47,763 nucleotides of DNA from an uncultured Bacteroidota bacterium (GCA_903887415.1 CAISPO010000052.1:1-47763), one strand, 5' to 3'; counted from the stretch's first letter, positions 34,971 through 46,800 are shown. A program made the numbers and translations. The notes: generated by a model not told the origin, from the sequence alone.

Positions 34971-37210
34971 TAATTATTCACCGATGCCGGCCAATCCTTC
35001 GGATCAATACCCCATTTTTTATTAGGCTGTGCACCCATCACAAATTCCAGCACACCGCCTTTCTGCAGTGTGGCGTGGTCTATGTATGTCTTGCTGTAGG
35101 GTACACCATTCAGTGTTACGCTTTGTATATAAGGGTGGTCTTTAGCATTGTTAGTGGCCTTAATTGTAAACTGCTTCCCCTCCGGCAATTTGATCGCAAC
35201 ATCGTCAAACATGGGACTGCCAAATACATACTGGCCATTTGCGGGATTAGCCGGATAAAGCCCCATCATGCTCCATACCGCCCATGCACTCATCTGCCCG
35301 CAATCTTCGTTGCCCGCATAGCCATCCGGCGCATCGTGATACATAGAGTCAATTATGAACCGCACCTTCTCTTGCGTCTTCCATGGAGCGCCAACAAACG
35401 TGTACATATAGGCAATATGATGGCTCGGCTCGTTACCATGCGCATACTGGCCTATCAGGCCGCTCACGTCCGGCGGTGCGCTCTCGCCCTTCACACTTGA
35501 CGACACTGTGAATAAAGAATCCAGCTTCTGGATAAACTTGTCATTGCCACCAAACTCTTTCGCCAGCCCACGCACGTCATGCGGAACAAAAAAAGTGTAC
35601 TGCCATGCGTTTCCTTCTTCATACATGGAACTCCGCTCGGTAGAAGTCAGGTATGGATCGAACGGCGTCACCCAATTGCCATCTGAGTCCTTGCCCCGGA
35701 TAAAGCCTGTTGTCTTGTCAAACAGTTTTTTATATGCCTGCGAACGATTCATGAACGTCTCGTAATCCTTATCCTTGCCCAACTTCTTAGCCACCTGGGC
35801 TATGCACCAGTCGTCATAAGCATATTCCAGCGTTATAGTCACACTACTGCCTTCTTTATCCTGCGGCAGGTAGCCATATTTTATGTAATCCTGTGTCCCC
35901 CTCACATCCTGGAAGGCGCTTTTTTTCATGGCAGCATATACCCGCTCCGGATCCAGGCCCGGTGTGTTTTTCAGCACGGCATCTGCAAGCACCGGCACGG
36001 CATGATAGCCGCTCATACAGTTGGTCTCATAAGTGCTGAGGTCCCATACTGGCAGCAATCCATTCTCATCACTGAACGCCAACATACTGTTGAGTATATC
36101 TGTGTTGCGCTCTGGTTGTGTGATCGTGAACAAAGGATTCAGTGCGCGGAAAGTATCCCAAAGTGAGAACACGGTATAGCGCTGGCCCTTTTTCATTTTA
36201 TGTGTTTCGTCTTTCGCGTTTTTGTAATGGCCATCTGCATCAGAGTACAGCACAGGCGCCATGCACGTGTGGTAGAGCGCGCTATAGAAAATACGCTTTA
36301 GCTTATCATCGCCAGACTGTACCGTTATCTTGCTGAATTCGTTCTCCCATTTTTGTGTGGCATCATTGATAACACCCACAAAATCCCAGTCGTTTATCTC
36401 CTGCAAAGCCTGCAACGCCTTATCCGCACTCACAGACGACAGGCCAACCTTCATCAGCAGCGCATGAGCAAAAAGGTCACTGAATTCCATTTCGCCATTA
36501 TACACGTCGCCGTTCTCATCCTCTTCATTCACCTCGGCATGAGTCTTGTTATCGTAGATATGTAGCTTCTTCATGCGTGCAGAAGTACGTGCGGCAAAAT
36601 ACACCCGCTGTTCCTTGGCCCAGCCTGTAGAATAACGGTAGCCCATAATCGTAGAGTCATCGAGCTTGTATATACGTGTCTGTGTGGTGCTGTCATAGTT
36701 TATAGCAAAAGCCAGGTTAAAGCGCAGCACCGGCCTGCTGCCGGAAGGAAAAGTATAAGAATGAAACCCGCAATGTTCCGTAGCAGTGAGGCCCACCTTT
36801 ATGCCATTGTTCAATTGTACGCCGTAGTAGCCCGGCCATTTGTCTTCCGCCTTATGCCGGAACCTCGCCCGGTAATGTGATGCAGAATCTGGAATGAGAT
36901 TTGTGCTGGGCATCACCGAAATATCGCACCAGTCGCCGCAACCGGTACCACTAAGATGCATATGGCTGAAACCTGCGATCACCGAATCGCTGTAATTATA
37001 ACCGCTGCACCAATCCCAGCCTTCAGTGCCATTATCAGGACTCAGCTGCACCATACCAAACGGCACCGTAGCGCCGGGATAAGTATGCCCATGCCCACCC
37101 GTACCTACCGATGGATCAACATAACGCATCAAATGTTGGGCAAATGCGCCTGTGAACAAAAACGAAAATATTGCGCCTGCGAAAACTGCTTTTCTAGAAA
37201 GAATGATCAT
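34970..37210 (-). CDS. GH92 alpha-mannosidase
   Basis: 746 aa. Signal peptide (AGAIFSFLFTGAFAQ). GTGGHGHTYPGATVPFGMVQ near the N-terminus and HMHLSGTGCGDWCDISVMP are typical of GH92. The catalytic domain carries FSLWDTFRALNPLFTI, YNIKYGYLPQD-type segments, and NEDCGQMSAWAVWSMMGLYP with the probable general acid Glu635. GH92 enzymes are calcium-dependent, inverting exo-alpha-mannosidases that cleave alpha-1,2, -1,3 or -1,4 links; the exact link is not predictable here. It is the first gene of a three-gene minus-strand operon with GH2 and GH20. Export to the periplasm or surface is expected. Confidence 0.95.
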   Translation of the reverse strand: MIILSRKAVFAGAIFSFLFTGAFAQHLMRYVDPSVGTGGHGHTYPGATVPFGMVQLSPDNGTEGWDWCSGYNYSDSVIAGFSHMHLSGTGCGDWCDISVMPSTNLIPDSASHYRARFRHKAEDKWPGYYGVQLNNGIKVGLTATEHCGFHSYTFPSGSRPVLRFNLAFAINYDSTTQTRIYKLDDSTIMGYRYSTGWAKEQRVYFAARTSARMKKLHIYDNKTHAEVNEEDENGDVYNGEMEFSDLFAHALLMKVGLSSVSADKALQALQEINDWDFVGVINDATQKWENEFSKITVQSGDDKLKRIFYSALYHTCMAPVLYSDADGHYKNAKDETHKMKKGQRYTVFSLWDTFRALNPLFTITQPERNTDILNSMLAFSDENGLLPVWDLSTYETNCMSGYHAVPVLADAVLKNTPGLDPERVYAAMKKSAFQDVRGTQDYIKYGYLPQDKEGSSVTITLEYAYDDWCIAQVAKKLGKDKDYETFMNRSQAYKKLFDKTTGFIRGKDSDGNWVTPFDPYLTSTERSSMYEEGNAWQYTFFVPHDVRGLAKEFGGNDKFIQKLDSLFTVSSSVKGESAPPDVSGLIGQYAHGNEPSHHIAYMYTFVGAPWKTQEKVRFIIDSMYHDAPDGYAGNEDCGQMSAWAVWSMMGLYPANPANGQYVFGSPMFDDVAIKLPEGKQFTIKATNNAKDHPYIQSVTLNGVPYSKTYIDHATLQKGGVLEFVMGAQPNKKWGIDPKDWPASVNN

Positions 37211-37360
37211 TTTGTAAGACTTATGAAAAATAAAAATTAGCCCGTTTCAGAGCGATAAAAGTAAGTTTTTTCTTTTACAGCTACCTGTGCCTACCTAAAT
37301 CGACTATAAATGAATAGATTTACAGCATCCAGTATAAATAAAAAAGACGCCATATTATTT

Positions 37361-38779
37361 ATGAACAGACGACTCTTTGTAAAACGAACTTCAATGGCTA
37401 CAGCAGCCGTTCTGCTATCTAAATACTCCTTTGCAGCGCAGGATACACAATCGTTTCCGGTAGTGCGCACATCCCCAGGAGACCGGAATTTTACCAGCAA
37501 AGCAGTGGAAAAATTAATTGCAGAAATTAAAAGTAACATTGGCAACAAAGAGATCGCATGGATGTTTGAGAATTGCTTCCCGAATACCCTGGATACCACG
37601 GTTGATTTTGATATGGTGGACGGCAAGCCGGATACCTATGTGATCACCGGCGATATAGATGCGATGTGGCTCCGCGATTCTTCAGCACAGGTGTGGCCCT
37701 ACCTGCCACTTTGCAAGGAAGATGAAGAACTGAAGCAACTGATAAAGGGCGTTATCAACCGGCAGACGAAATGCATACTAAAAGACCCTTATGCCAATGC
37801 CTTTTACAAGAACGAGCATAAGAAAGGCACCTGGCATACCGACCATACCCAAATGCAGCGCGGCGTACATGAGCGCAAATGGGAGATAGACAGCCTGTGC
37901 TACCCTATCCGCCTGGCGCATGGCTACTGGAAAGAGACGGGAGACACCTCGCCATTCGATGCGCAATGGGTGGCTGCTATGCAGCTTGTGGTAAAAACAT
38001 TCAAAGAGCAACAGCGGACAGACAACAAGGGCCCATATAGCTTCAATAGAAAGACGGATAATGCCACCGATACCCAGCCCATGGGCGGTTACGGCTACCC
38101 TGTAAGACCCAACGGGCTTATCTGTTCTGCTTTCCGGCCCAGCGATGATGCTACTCTGTTCCCTTACCTCGTGCCGAGCAACTTCTTTGCATTCGAAAGC
38201 CTAGGGCAGTTACTCACCATCGTGGGCGCAGCCAAACTAACGTTTGACACAAGCGCTATAGATTCTTTGATGACGCAGATAGTGACCGGACTGGATAATG
38301 ACTCCAAAATAAAGCACGATAAGTTCGGTAAGATATTTGCTTACGAAGTGAACGGCTATGGCGGAGTAAACTTCATGGACGATGCCAATGTGCCATCTCT
38401 GCTTTCCATGAGCTACCTCATGTCAACGATGCACAAAGATGAAACTTATAAGAATACACGCAAATTTGTGCTCTCCCAGGAAAACCCATTCTTTTATAAG
38501 GGCAAAGCAGGCGAAGGTATAGGCGGCCCGCATGTAGGCGCAGATTATATCTGGCCCATCAGTATCATCATGCGTGGCCTCACGAGTACCGATGATACGG
38601 AGATAAAAAAGTGCCTCGATATGCTGCAGCACACCCACGCCGGTACCGGCTTTATGCACGAAGCATTTCATAAAGATGATGCAACAAAATACACCAGGCC
38701 GTGGTTTGCATGGGCTAATACATTATTCGGGGAATTTGTGTGGAAGGTTTACAGGGAGAAGCCGCTGCTTTTAAGCTAA
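37361..38779 (+). CDS. GH125 exo-alpha-1,6-mannosidase with Tat-type signal
   Basis: 472 aa from the ATG at 37361; an upstream in-frame ATG at 37310 would put 17 residues before the signal and is unlikely. The N-terminus NRRLFVKRTSMATAAVLLS has a twin-arginine motif and a mild hydrophobic core, suggesting Tat export, unlike the Sec signals of the three neighbouring glycosidases. The catalytic domain has MWLRDSSAQVWPYLPL, HTDHTQMQRGVHERKWEIDS and GYGGVNFMDDANVPSLLSM, typical of GH125. Family members cleave alpha-1,6-linked mannose. It is divergent from the GH92 operon and shares a ~150-bp control region. Its stop overlaps that of dtd by 4 nt. Confidence 0.93.
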   Translation: MNRRLFVKRTSMATAAVLLSKYSFAAQDTQSFPVVRTSPGDRNFTSKAVEKLIAEIKSNIGNKEIAWMFENCFPNTLDTTVDFDMVDGKPDTYVITGDIDAMWLRDSSAQVWPYLPLCKEDEELKQLIKGVINRQTKCILKDPYANAFYKNEHKKGTWHTDHTQMQRGVHERKWEIDSLCYPIRLAHGYWKETGDTSPFDAQWVAAMQLVVKTFKEQQRTDNKGPYSFNRKTDNATDTQPMGGYGYPVRPNGLICSAFRPSDDATLFPYLVPSNFFAFESLGQLLTIVGAAKLTFDTSAIDSLMTQIVTGLDNDSKIKHDKFGKIFAYEVNGYGGVNFMDDANVPSLLSMSYLMSTMHKDETYKNTRKFVLSQENPFFYKGKAGEGIGGPHVGADYIWPISIIMRGLTSTDDTEIKKCLDMLQHTHAGTGFMHEAFHKDDATKYTRPWFAWANTLFGEFVWKVYREKPLLLS

Positions 38780-39228
38780 TCCCGGTTCTTGGTATCCATC
38801 ACTATCGTTACAGGCCCATCATTTACCATCGCAACTTTCATATCGGCGCCAAAGACACCTGTAGCCAAGGGCTTGCCGATTTTCTCTGAAAGAACAGTAT
38901 TAAAATATTCGTACAAAGGTATTGCCTGCTCAGGCCGCGCAGCTTTGATAAACGATGGACGGTTACCGTTTTTGTATGCGGCATGTAGCGTAAACTGGCT
39001 CACTACAAGAATATCTCCATCAACTTCCTTTACGTCCTTATTCATCAGCCCGTTCTCATCGCCAAAAATTCGCAGCAGCGCTATTTTGCTGCTCAGCCAG
39101 TTTGCATCTTCTTTTGTATCTTCCGTTTCTATGCCCAGTAATACCATAAACCCAACGCCTATGGCCGATTTTAAATCGCCATCTATTGTAACGCTTGCTG
39201 TGGAAACCCGTTGAATAACTGCTCTCAT
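38776..39228 (-). CDS. dtd: D-aminoacyl-tRNA deacylase
   Basis: 150 aa, starting at MRAVIQRVSTASVTIDG; an in-frame ATG nine codons upstream is not expected from the family. Dtd frees D-amino acids and glycine from mischarged tRNAs. Both family signatures are present: SQFTLHA with the nucleophile-region Ser/Gln, and NDGPVTIVMDT. It is tail-to-tail with GH125 (4-nt overlap of stops), and head-to-head with mnmE. Confidence 0.95.
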   Translation of the reverse strand: MRAVIQRVSTASVTIDGDLKSAIGVGFMVLLGIETEDTKEDANWLSSKIALLRIFGDENGLMNKDVKEVDGDILVVSQFTLHAAYKNGNRPSFIKAARPEQAIPLYEYFNTVLSEKIGKPLATGVFGADMKVAMVNDGPVTIVMDTKNRD

Positions 39229-39308
39229 TATAATGTCAAATAGGAGAATATGCAAATGTGCAAATTATCCCGGTAACCCAATGATATTTTAATGAACTTT
39301 GGCTTTAG

Positions 39309-39348
39309 TCTCAGGACTTACGACTCATGACTTATGACTTACGACTAC
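39309..39348 (+). repeat. Dispersed intergenic repeat, copy D, overlapping the mnmE start
   Basis: GTCTCAGGACTTACGACTC, then ATGACTTATGACTTACGACT. The mnmE ATG at 39334 and the first codons (MTYDY) lie within the repeat. Confidence 0.6.
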
Positions 39349-40728
39349 TCAGACACCATCGTTGCCATATCTACTCCGCCGGGCGAAGGCGCCATTGGCA
39401 TCATACGCCTAAGCGGCAGCGAAGCTATTGCGGTTGCCAACAAAGTATTTTCAGGTAAAGACCTCGCTAAGCAGCCAACGCACACCCTGCACTTCGGGAA
39501 AATAATGGATGACAACACCATTATAGATGAGGTAGTAGTGAGTTTGTTCAAAGGCCCGAAAAGCTATACCGGCGAAGACATTGCAGAGATCAGTTGCCAT
39601 GGCTCTGATTATGTGCTGCAGCAGGTAATGAGCCTGTGCATGGCCAATGGCGCGAGAATGGCAAAACCCGGCGAGTTTACACTACGCGCATTTATGAACG
39701 GCAAGCTAGACCTTGCCCAGGCAGAGGCAGTCGCTGATCTGATAGCCAGCCACACTGCTACAGCTCACCGCGCTGCGATACATACACTGCGCGGCGGCTT
39801 CAGCGAAGACCTGAAGCAGATGCGCGAACAACTGATACAGTTTAGCGCACTCATAGAACTGGAGCTTGACTTCAGCCAGGAAGATGTGGAGTTTGCAGAC
39901 CGTACCAAATTTCATGAACTGATAGACCGGCTAACTACCGCAACACAGCAGCTTGCCGACTCTTTTAGGCTGGGCAATGTGATAAAGAACGGCGTAAGCA
40001 TAGCCATAATAGGCCGACCCAACGCAGGCAAAAGCACACTGCTCAATGCGCTGCTGAATGAAGAACGGGCTATAGTAAGTGATATTGCCGGCACCACGCG
40101 CGACACCATAGAAGAAACACTGAACATAAACGGGATCCTCTTTCGCCTAATAGACACTGCCGGCATCCGCGAGCATAGTGTTGATGTGATAGAGCTACAA
40201 GGCATAGAAAGAAGTGTGGATGCTATGAACAAAGCAGATGTTGTAGTGTACCTATTTGACCTCGTTGAAAGCAGAAAATCGAAAGAAGTAAGCAATGAGG
40301 TGCTGCACAAAAAAGATGAGTTTGAAAAAGCAGGTATAAAATATGTGTTGGTAGGAAACAAAGTTGACGAAGCAGGCGAAGCACACGCTCAAGAAGCATT
40401 TAAAAGCATCCGTGAAAAAATGTTTTTTATCTCCGCAAAGAATAAAGAGAATATTGGCGCACTAAAACAAGCGTTGTATAACCTGGTAATAGAAGGGCGC
40501 ATAAAACAGGAAGGCACTATCGTCACAAACGCCCGCCACTATGGCGCACTGCAGGAAGTGCTTAAATCGCTGCACGACATAAAAGCCGGAATAGACAACA
40601 ACATTCCGGGAGACCTTATCTCGCTCGATATCCGCCGGTGTCTATACTACCTCGGGGAGATCACAGGTGAAGTGACGACCGAGGATAAACTGGATTATAT
40701 TTTTAGTAAGTTTTGTATCGGGAAATAA
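39334..40728 (+). CDS. mnmE: tRNA modification GTPase MnmE
   Basis: 464 aa. With MnmG, it installs the 5-carboxymethylaminomethyl group on uridine 34 of certain tRNAs. The N-terminal folate-binding domain begins DTIVAISTPPGEGAIGIIRL. A helical domain is split by a G domain carrying the P-loop GRPNAGKST at ~227-235, the switch region AGTTRDTIEE, DTAGIRE and the base-recognition motif VGNKVD. The C-terminal CIGK matches the invariant C(I/L/V)GK motif. Residues 1-6 (MTYDYS) are encoded by a dispersed repeat and extend the usual N-terminus slightly. Confidence 0.97.
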   Translation: MTYDYSDTIVAISTPPGEGAIGIIRLSGSEAIAVANKVFSGKDLAKQPTHTLHFGKIMDDNTIIDEVVVSLFKGPKSYTGEDIAEISCHGSDYVLQQVMSLCMANGARMAKPGEFTLRAFMNGKLDLAQAEAVADLIASHTATAHRAAIHTLRGGFSEDLKQMREQLIQFSALIELELDFSQEDVEFADRTKFHELIDRLTTATQQLADSFRLGNVIKNGVSIAIIGRPNAGKSTLLNALLNEERAIVSDIAGTTRDTIEETLNINGILFRLIDTAGIREHSVDVIELQGIERSVDAMNKADVVVYLFDLVESRKSKEVSNEVLHKKDEFEKAGIKYVLVGNKVDEAGEAHAQEAFKSIREKMFFISAKNKENIGALKQALYNLVIEGRIKQEGTIVTNARHYGALQEVLKSLHDIKAGIDNNIPGDLISLDIRRCLYYLGEITGEVTTEDKLDYIFSKFCIGK

Positions 40729-40745
40729 CTGCGATACAACTATAA

Positions 40746-40780
40746 GAAAAGGCTTCAATGAAAATTGAAGCCTTTTCTTT
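40746..40780. terminator. Bidirectional terminator between mnmE and the giant repeat gene
   Basis: GAAAAGGCTTCAAT and ATTGAAGCCTTTTC form perfect 14-bp arms around GAAA, flanked by A and T tracts, between two converging genes. Confidence 0.9.
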
Positions 40781-40811
40781 GATGACATTTAAACCATCAT
40801 TCGGCAAGCAC

Positions 40812-43800
40812 CTATTGCTCAATGACAAAATGGAACACATCGTTTTTGGTTCCCGAATGAAGGTTCAGTATATACATACCATTTGCCATTGTAGTGCTTA
40901 ACTGTATTTGTTCATTGATAGCACCACCTTTTACGACCACGTTGCTCTTATAAACAACCTGTCCCAGCATATCTGTTATCTCAATAAATGCATTAGGGTC
41001 TGAGATGCCTACAGTGCCTTTGATCGTGAACTGCCCGTTATTAGGGTTAGGTATCAGCCTTACATTATCAACAGCCGATGCATATTGCTGCACGCCTTCC
41101 ACGTTAACATCTACGATCACTGAATTAAATGACGGATAAACGCAAGGCAGTTTTCCTGTAACCAAACAACTAACCGAATCATGATTGGCCAAATTGCTTG
41201 AAATAAACGTCGAATTAGTAGCACCTGATATAGTATCGCTATTAATAAACCATTGATAGTTGACGTCACTGCCGCTTACACCCATAACGACCGCTGTAAA
41301 AGTATCTGCATTGGTAAAATATATTGCTGTGCCTGGAGTAGCGTAAATGTTTACAGTGGCTACGAACGAGCTATCAACAGACATTGTGACACTATCAACA
41401 GCGGTTCCGCAAACACTCGTAACACTATAAGAAATACTGGCCGTTCCCACATTTACACCGGTCACTAACCCGCCTGAACTTATTGCGGCAACAGAGGCAT
41501 CGCTGCTATGCCATGTACCACCAGATACGGAATCACTCACGGAAATGCTTCCGCTGAGGCATACAGCCGTCAAACCATGGATAACCCCGGCATCCGGCAA
41601 CGGATTCACTGTAATTGAATAATTGGCTGTTGCGGTCCCGCACATATTTATATTCGTATAAACAATGTTAGCATTTCCCGCAAGCACCCCAGTAACTGAA
41701 CCTGTAGAACCAACTGTAGCTACAGCCATATTACTGCTACTCCAAGTGCCCCCGGATACTGCATCCGTCAAAGAAATATTACTATTTACACACACGCTGG
41801 TAGGCCCGCTTACTGTTCCAGCGTCGGGCAACGGATTAACTGTAACCACGTAGTTGGCAGATGCGTTACCGCATACGTCCGCGACTGTATAAGTAATATT
41901 TGTCGTTCCGGCACTCACTCCATAAACCAAACCAGCGCCACTTATAGTGCCTGCAGCAGTATTACTGCTGCTCCACGTCCCCCCGCTGCCCGCTACTGCA
42001 TCCGAAAGTGTAATTGTTGCGCCAACGCATACACTTACAGGGCCAGTAATGGCTCCCGCAACCGGAGTGGTATTAACCGTGACAACTGATATTGCAGAAG
42101 CTGAACCGCAGAACGCAGAAGGCACCGTATAGCTGATCGTGGTTGTTCCCGCGCTTACACCATACACTATGCCTGAAACCGAGCCAATTGTTCCAATTCC
42201 GGTATTGCTGCTGCTCCATACACCAACACCAACTGCTGCCACATCACTTAAGGTGATAGTTGTACCGGTGCATACAGGGCTTGTGCCAGTTATTACACCT
42301 GCCGAAGGAGCTGTATTTACACTAACAATTTGCTCTGCCGTAAATGTACCGCAGGAAGCACTTGAAACTGTATAACTGATTGTTGTTGTTCCCGCGCTTA
42401 CCCCGTACACCATGCCTGAGACCGGGTCAATTGTCCCGACTCCGGTATTGCCGCTGCTCCATACGCCACTACCAACTGCCGCCGCATCACTTAAGGTAAT
42501 CGTTGTGCCTGTGCATACAGAGCCTGCGCCGGTTATTGAACCTGCTGCGGGGGTTGTATTTACACTAACAATTTGCTCTGCCGTAAATGTACCACAGGAA
42601 GCGCTTGAAACTGTATAACTGATCGTTGTTGTTCCCGCGCTTACCCCATATACTATGCCCGAAAGCGGGTCAATTGTTCCGACTCCCGCATTGCTGCTGG
42701 TCCATACCCCGACACCAACTGCTGCCGCATCAGTTAAGGTGAGCGTTGTACCGGTGCATACAGGGCTTGCGCCGCTTATTGAACCTGCCGCGGGGGTTGT
42801 ATTTACACTAACAATTTTTATCGCCATAAATGCACCACAGGAAGCACTTGAAACTGTATAACTGATCATAGTAGTTCCCGCACTTACACCATACACTATG
42901 CCTGAAACCGGGTCAATTGTTCCGACTCCCGTATTGCTGCTGCTCCATACACCGACACCAACTGCCGCATCACTTAGGGTAATCGTTGCAGCCGTGCACA
43001 CAGAGCCTGCGCCGTTTATTGCACCTGCCGCCGGGGCCATATTTACACTAACTATTTGCTCTGCCGTAAGTGTACCGCACGAAGCACTTGAAACTGTATA
43101 AGTGATCACGGTTGTTCCCGCGCTTACCCCATATACTACGCCTGAGACAGGGTCAATTGTTCCGACCGCCGTATTGCTGCTGCTCCATACGCCGCTACCA
43201 ACTGCTGCCGCATCGCTTAATGCGATCGTTGAACCCGTACATACAGGGCCCGCACCTGTTATCGCGCCCGCGTCCGGAGAAGTATTTACCGTAACTATCG
43301 CCGTAGCTGATACGGTACCACAGGATACACTGGATATTGTATAACTGATCGTAGTTGTTCCCGCGCTTAATCCATACACTATTCCTGAAACCGGATTAAC
43401 TGTTCCAATCCCCGTATTGCTGCTGCTCCATGCTCCTGTGCCGCCACTAGCTGTCGCATCACTTAAGGTGATCGTTGTACCTGTGCATACAGGGTGTGTT
43501 CCGGTTATCACGCCTGCGGCAGGGCCTGCATTCACTGTAACGACCGAAGTAGCTGCAACAGTACCGCAAGACACAGTTGAGATCGTATAACTGACCGTGG
43601 TTGTTCCGCTACTTACTCCGTAAATAAATCCTGCCCCACTGCTGATGCCAACGGCCGGGTTACTGCTGCTCCATAATCCGCCGCCACTTGCCGTTGCATC
43701 ACTAAGTGCAATCGTTGTGCCTGTGCATCCCGAGCCAATACCTGTTATCGCGCCCGCGTTCGGAGAAGTATTTACCGTAACTGTTGTTGTTGCTGCAACT

Positions 43801-46800
43801 GTACCGCACGATACACTGGATAGCGAATAACGTATGATTGTTGTTCCCGCACTCACTCCATATACTGCCCCGGAAGCCGGGTCAATTGTTCCGACTACGG
43901 TATTACTGCTGCTCCATACCCCACTGCCTATTGCTGTCGCATCACTTAAGATGGTCGTTGTACCGGTGCATACAACATGTGCACCGGTTATCACGCCTAC
44001 AGCAGGGCCTGCATTCACTGTAACGACGAAGGTAGCTGCAACAGTACCGCAAGACACAGTTGATATCGTATAACTAACCGTGGTTGTCCCGGCACTTAAT
44101 CCATAAATAAACCCTGCCCCGCTGCTGATGCCAACGGCCGGGTTACTGCTGCTCCATAATCCGCCGCCACTCGCAGTTGCATCACTAAGTGCAATCGTTG
44201 TGCCCGTGCATCCGACGCCGACCCCCGTTATCGCACCCGCATCCGGAGACATATTTACCGTAACTACTGTTGTTGCAGCAACTGTACCGCACGACACACT
44301 GGATAGAGTATAACTGATCGTGGTCGTTCCATTACTTACTCCATATACTATTCCCGAAACAGGATCTATTGTCCCTACCCCGGTATTGCTGCTGCTCCAT
44401 ACGCCTGAACCACCACTTGCGGTAGCATCTGTCAGCGTGACCGATACTCCGGTACATACTACGCCAGGGCCGCTAATTGCCCCTGCCGCCGGAGCTGCAT
44501 TTACCGTAACGATTGTTGTTGCCATGACTGTTCCACAGGATACACTGGATACTGTATAGCTGATCGTGGTGGTTCCAGCACTTACTCCATACACAGCACC
44601 CGCGCCACTGATAGTGCCAACAGCCGTATTGCTGCTGCTCCAGGCTCCGGAACCACCTGATGCAGTAATATCAGTTAGTGAGATTGAGGCTCCGGGACAT
44701 ACTGCGCCGGGGCCTGTGATCGAACCTGCAACTGGTGTCGTATTTACTGTAACAACTGCCGTTGCCGTAACTGTGCCGCACGATATACTGGATACTGTAT
44801 AGCTTATTGTTGTCATTCCCGCACCTACTCCATATACAGCGCCCGCACCACTGACGGTACCAACAGCCGTATTGCTGCTGCTCCATGCGCCTGTGCCGCC
44901 AGTTGCAGTAACATCAGTTAGCGTAATTGATGTTCCAGTGCATATCGCGCCAGAACCAGTAATTGCTCCCGCTGCAGGAGCTGTATTTACGGTAACTGTT
45001 GCTGTTGCTGTTACTGTACCGCAGAACAAACTTGATACTGTATAACTGATCGTGGTCGTTCCTGCACTCACTCCATATACTGCACCCGCGCCACTGACCG
45101 TACCAACAGCCGTATTGCTGCTGCTCCAGGCTCCGGAACCACCTGATGCAGTGGCATCGGTAAGTGTGATCGACGAACCGATGCATACAATACCAGGGCC
45201 AGTGATCGAGCCGGATACCGGAGTGGCATTAACTGTAACTATTGTTGTTGCCGTAACTGTACCGCACGACACACTGGATACTGTATAGCTAATCGTGGTC
45301 GTTCCCGCACTTACTCCATATACAGCGCCTGCGCCGCTGACCGTGCCTACAGCCGTATTGCTGCTGCTCCATGCGCCTGTGCCGCCAGTTGCAGTAGCAT
45401 CAGTTAGCGTAATTGATGCTCCAGTGCATATCGCGCCAGAACCAGTAATTGCTCCCGCTGCAGGAGCTGTATTTACGGTAACGATTGCTGTGGCTGTTAC
45501 TGTACCACACGACACACTGGATACTGTGTAGCTGATCGTAGTTGTTCCATTACTTACTCCGTACACAGCGCCAGCACCGCTGATCGTACCAACTGCTGTA
45601 TTGCTGCTGCTCCAGGCTCCTATGCCACCGCTTGCGGCAGCATCAGTTAGGGTTATGTTTGCTCCGGTACATACTGCGCCGGGGCCGGTAATTACTCCCG
45701 ATGCCGGAGTGGCATTAACCGTAACTATTGCTGTTGCTGTAACTGTACCGCACGACACACTGGATACTGTATAGCTAATCGTGGTCGTTCCCGCACTTAC
45801 CCCATATACAGCGCCTGCGCCGCTGACTGTGCCAACAGCCGTATTGCTGCTGCTCCAGGCTCCTGTGCCCCCAGATGCAGTAACATCAGTTAGCGTAATT
45901 GATGCTCCAGTGCATATCGAACCAGAACCGGTAATTGCTCCCGCCGCCGGAACGGTATTTACAGTAACGATTGCTGTGGCTGTGACTGTGCCGCAGGAAA
46001 CCGTTGATACAGTGTAGCTGATCGTTGTCGTTCCCGCACTTACTCCATACACAGCACCCACGCCACTGATCGTGCCAACAGCCGTATTGCTGCTGCTCCA
46101 TGTGCCTGCGCCGCCAGATGCAGTGGCATCGGTAAGTGTGATCGATGAACCGATGCATACAATACCAGGGCCAGTGATCGAACCGGATACCGGCGTGGCA
46201 TTAACTGTAACTATTGTTGTTGCCGTAACCGTGCCACACGACACACTGGATACTGTGTAGCTGATCGTGGTTGTTCCATTATTTACTCCATATACAGCAC
46301 CAACACCGCTGACCGTGCCTACAGCCGTATTGCTACTACTCCATGCTCCTGTGCCGCCAGATGCGGTGGCATCCGTGAGCGTGATCGTTGCTCCGCTACA
46401 TACCGCACCGGGGCCAGTGATCGCTCCTGCCGCAGGAACTATATTTACAGTAACGATTGTCGTTGCTATAACTGTACCACACGATACACTCGATACTGTA
46501 TAGCTTATTGTTGTCGTTCCGCTACTTACTCCATAAACTACGCCTGCGCCGCTGACCGTGCCAATGGCAGTATTGCTGCTGCTCCATGTGCCTGAACCGC
46601 CACTTGCGGTAGCATCTGTTAGTGTGACTGATGCTCCGGTACATACCATGCCGGGGCCGGTAATTGCTCCCAGTGCCGGAGTGGCATTAACTGTAACTAT
46701 TGTTGTTGCCGTAACAGTGCCACACGACACACTGGATACTGTGTAGCTGATCGTGGTTGTTCCGTTATTTACTCCATACACAACACCAGCACCGCTGACC

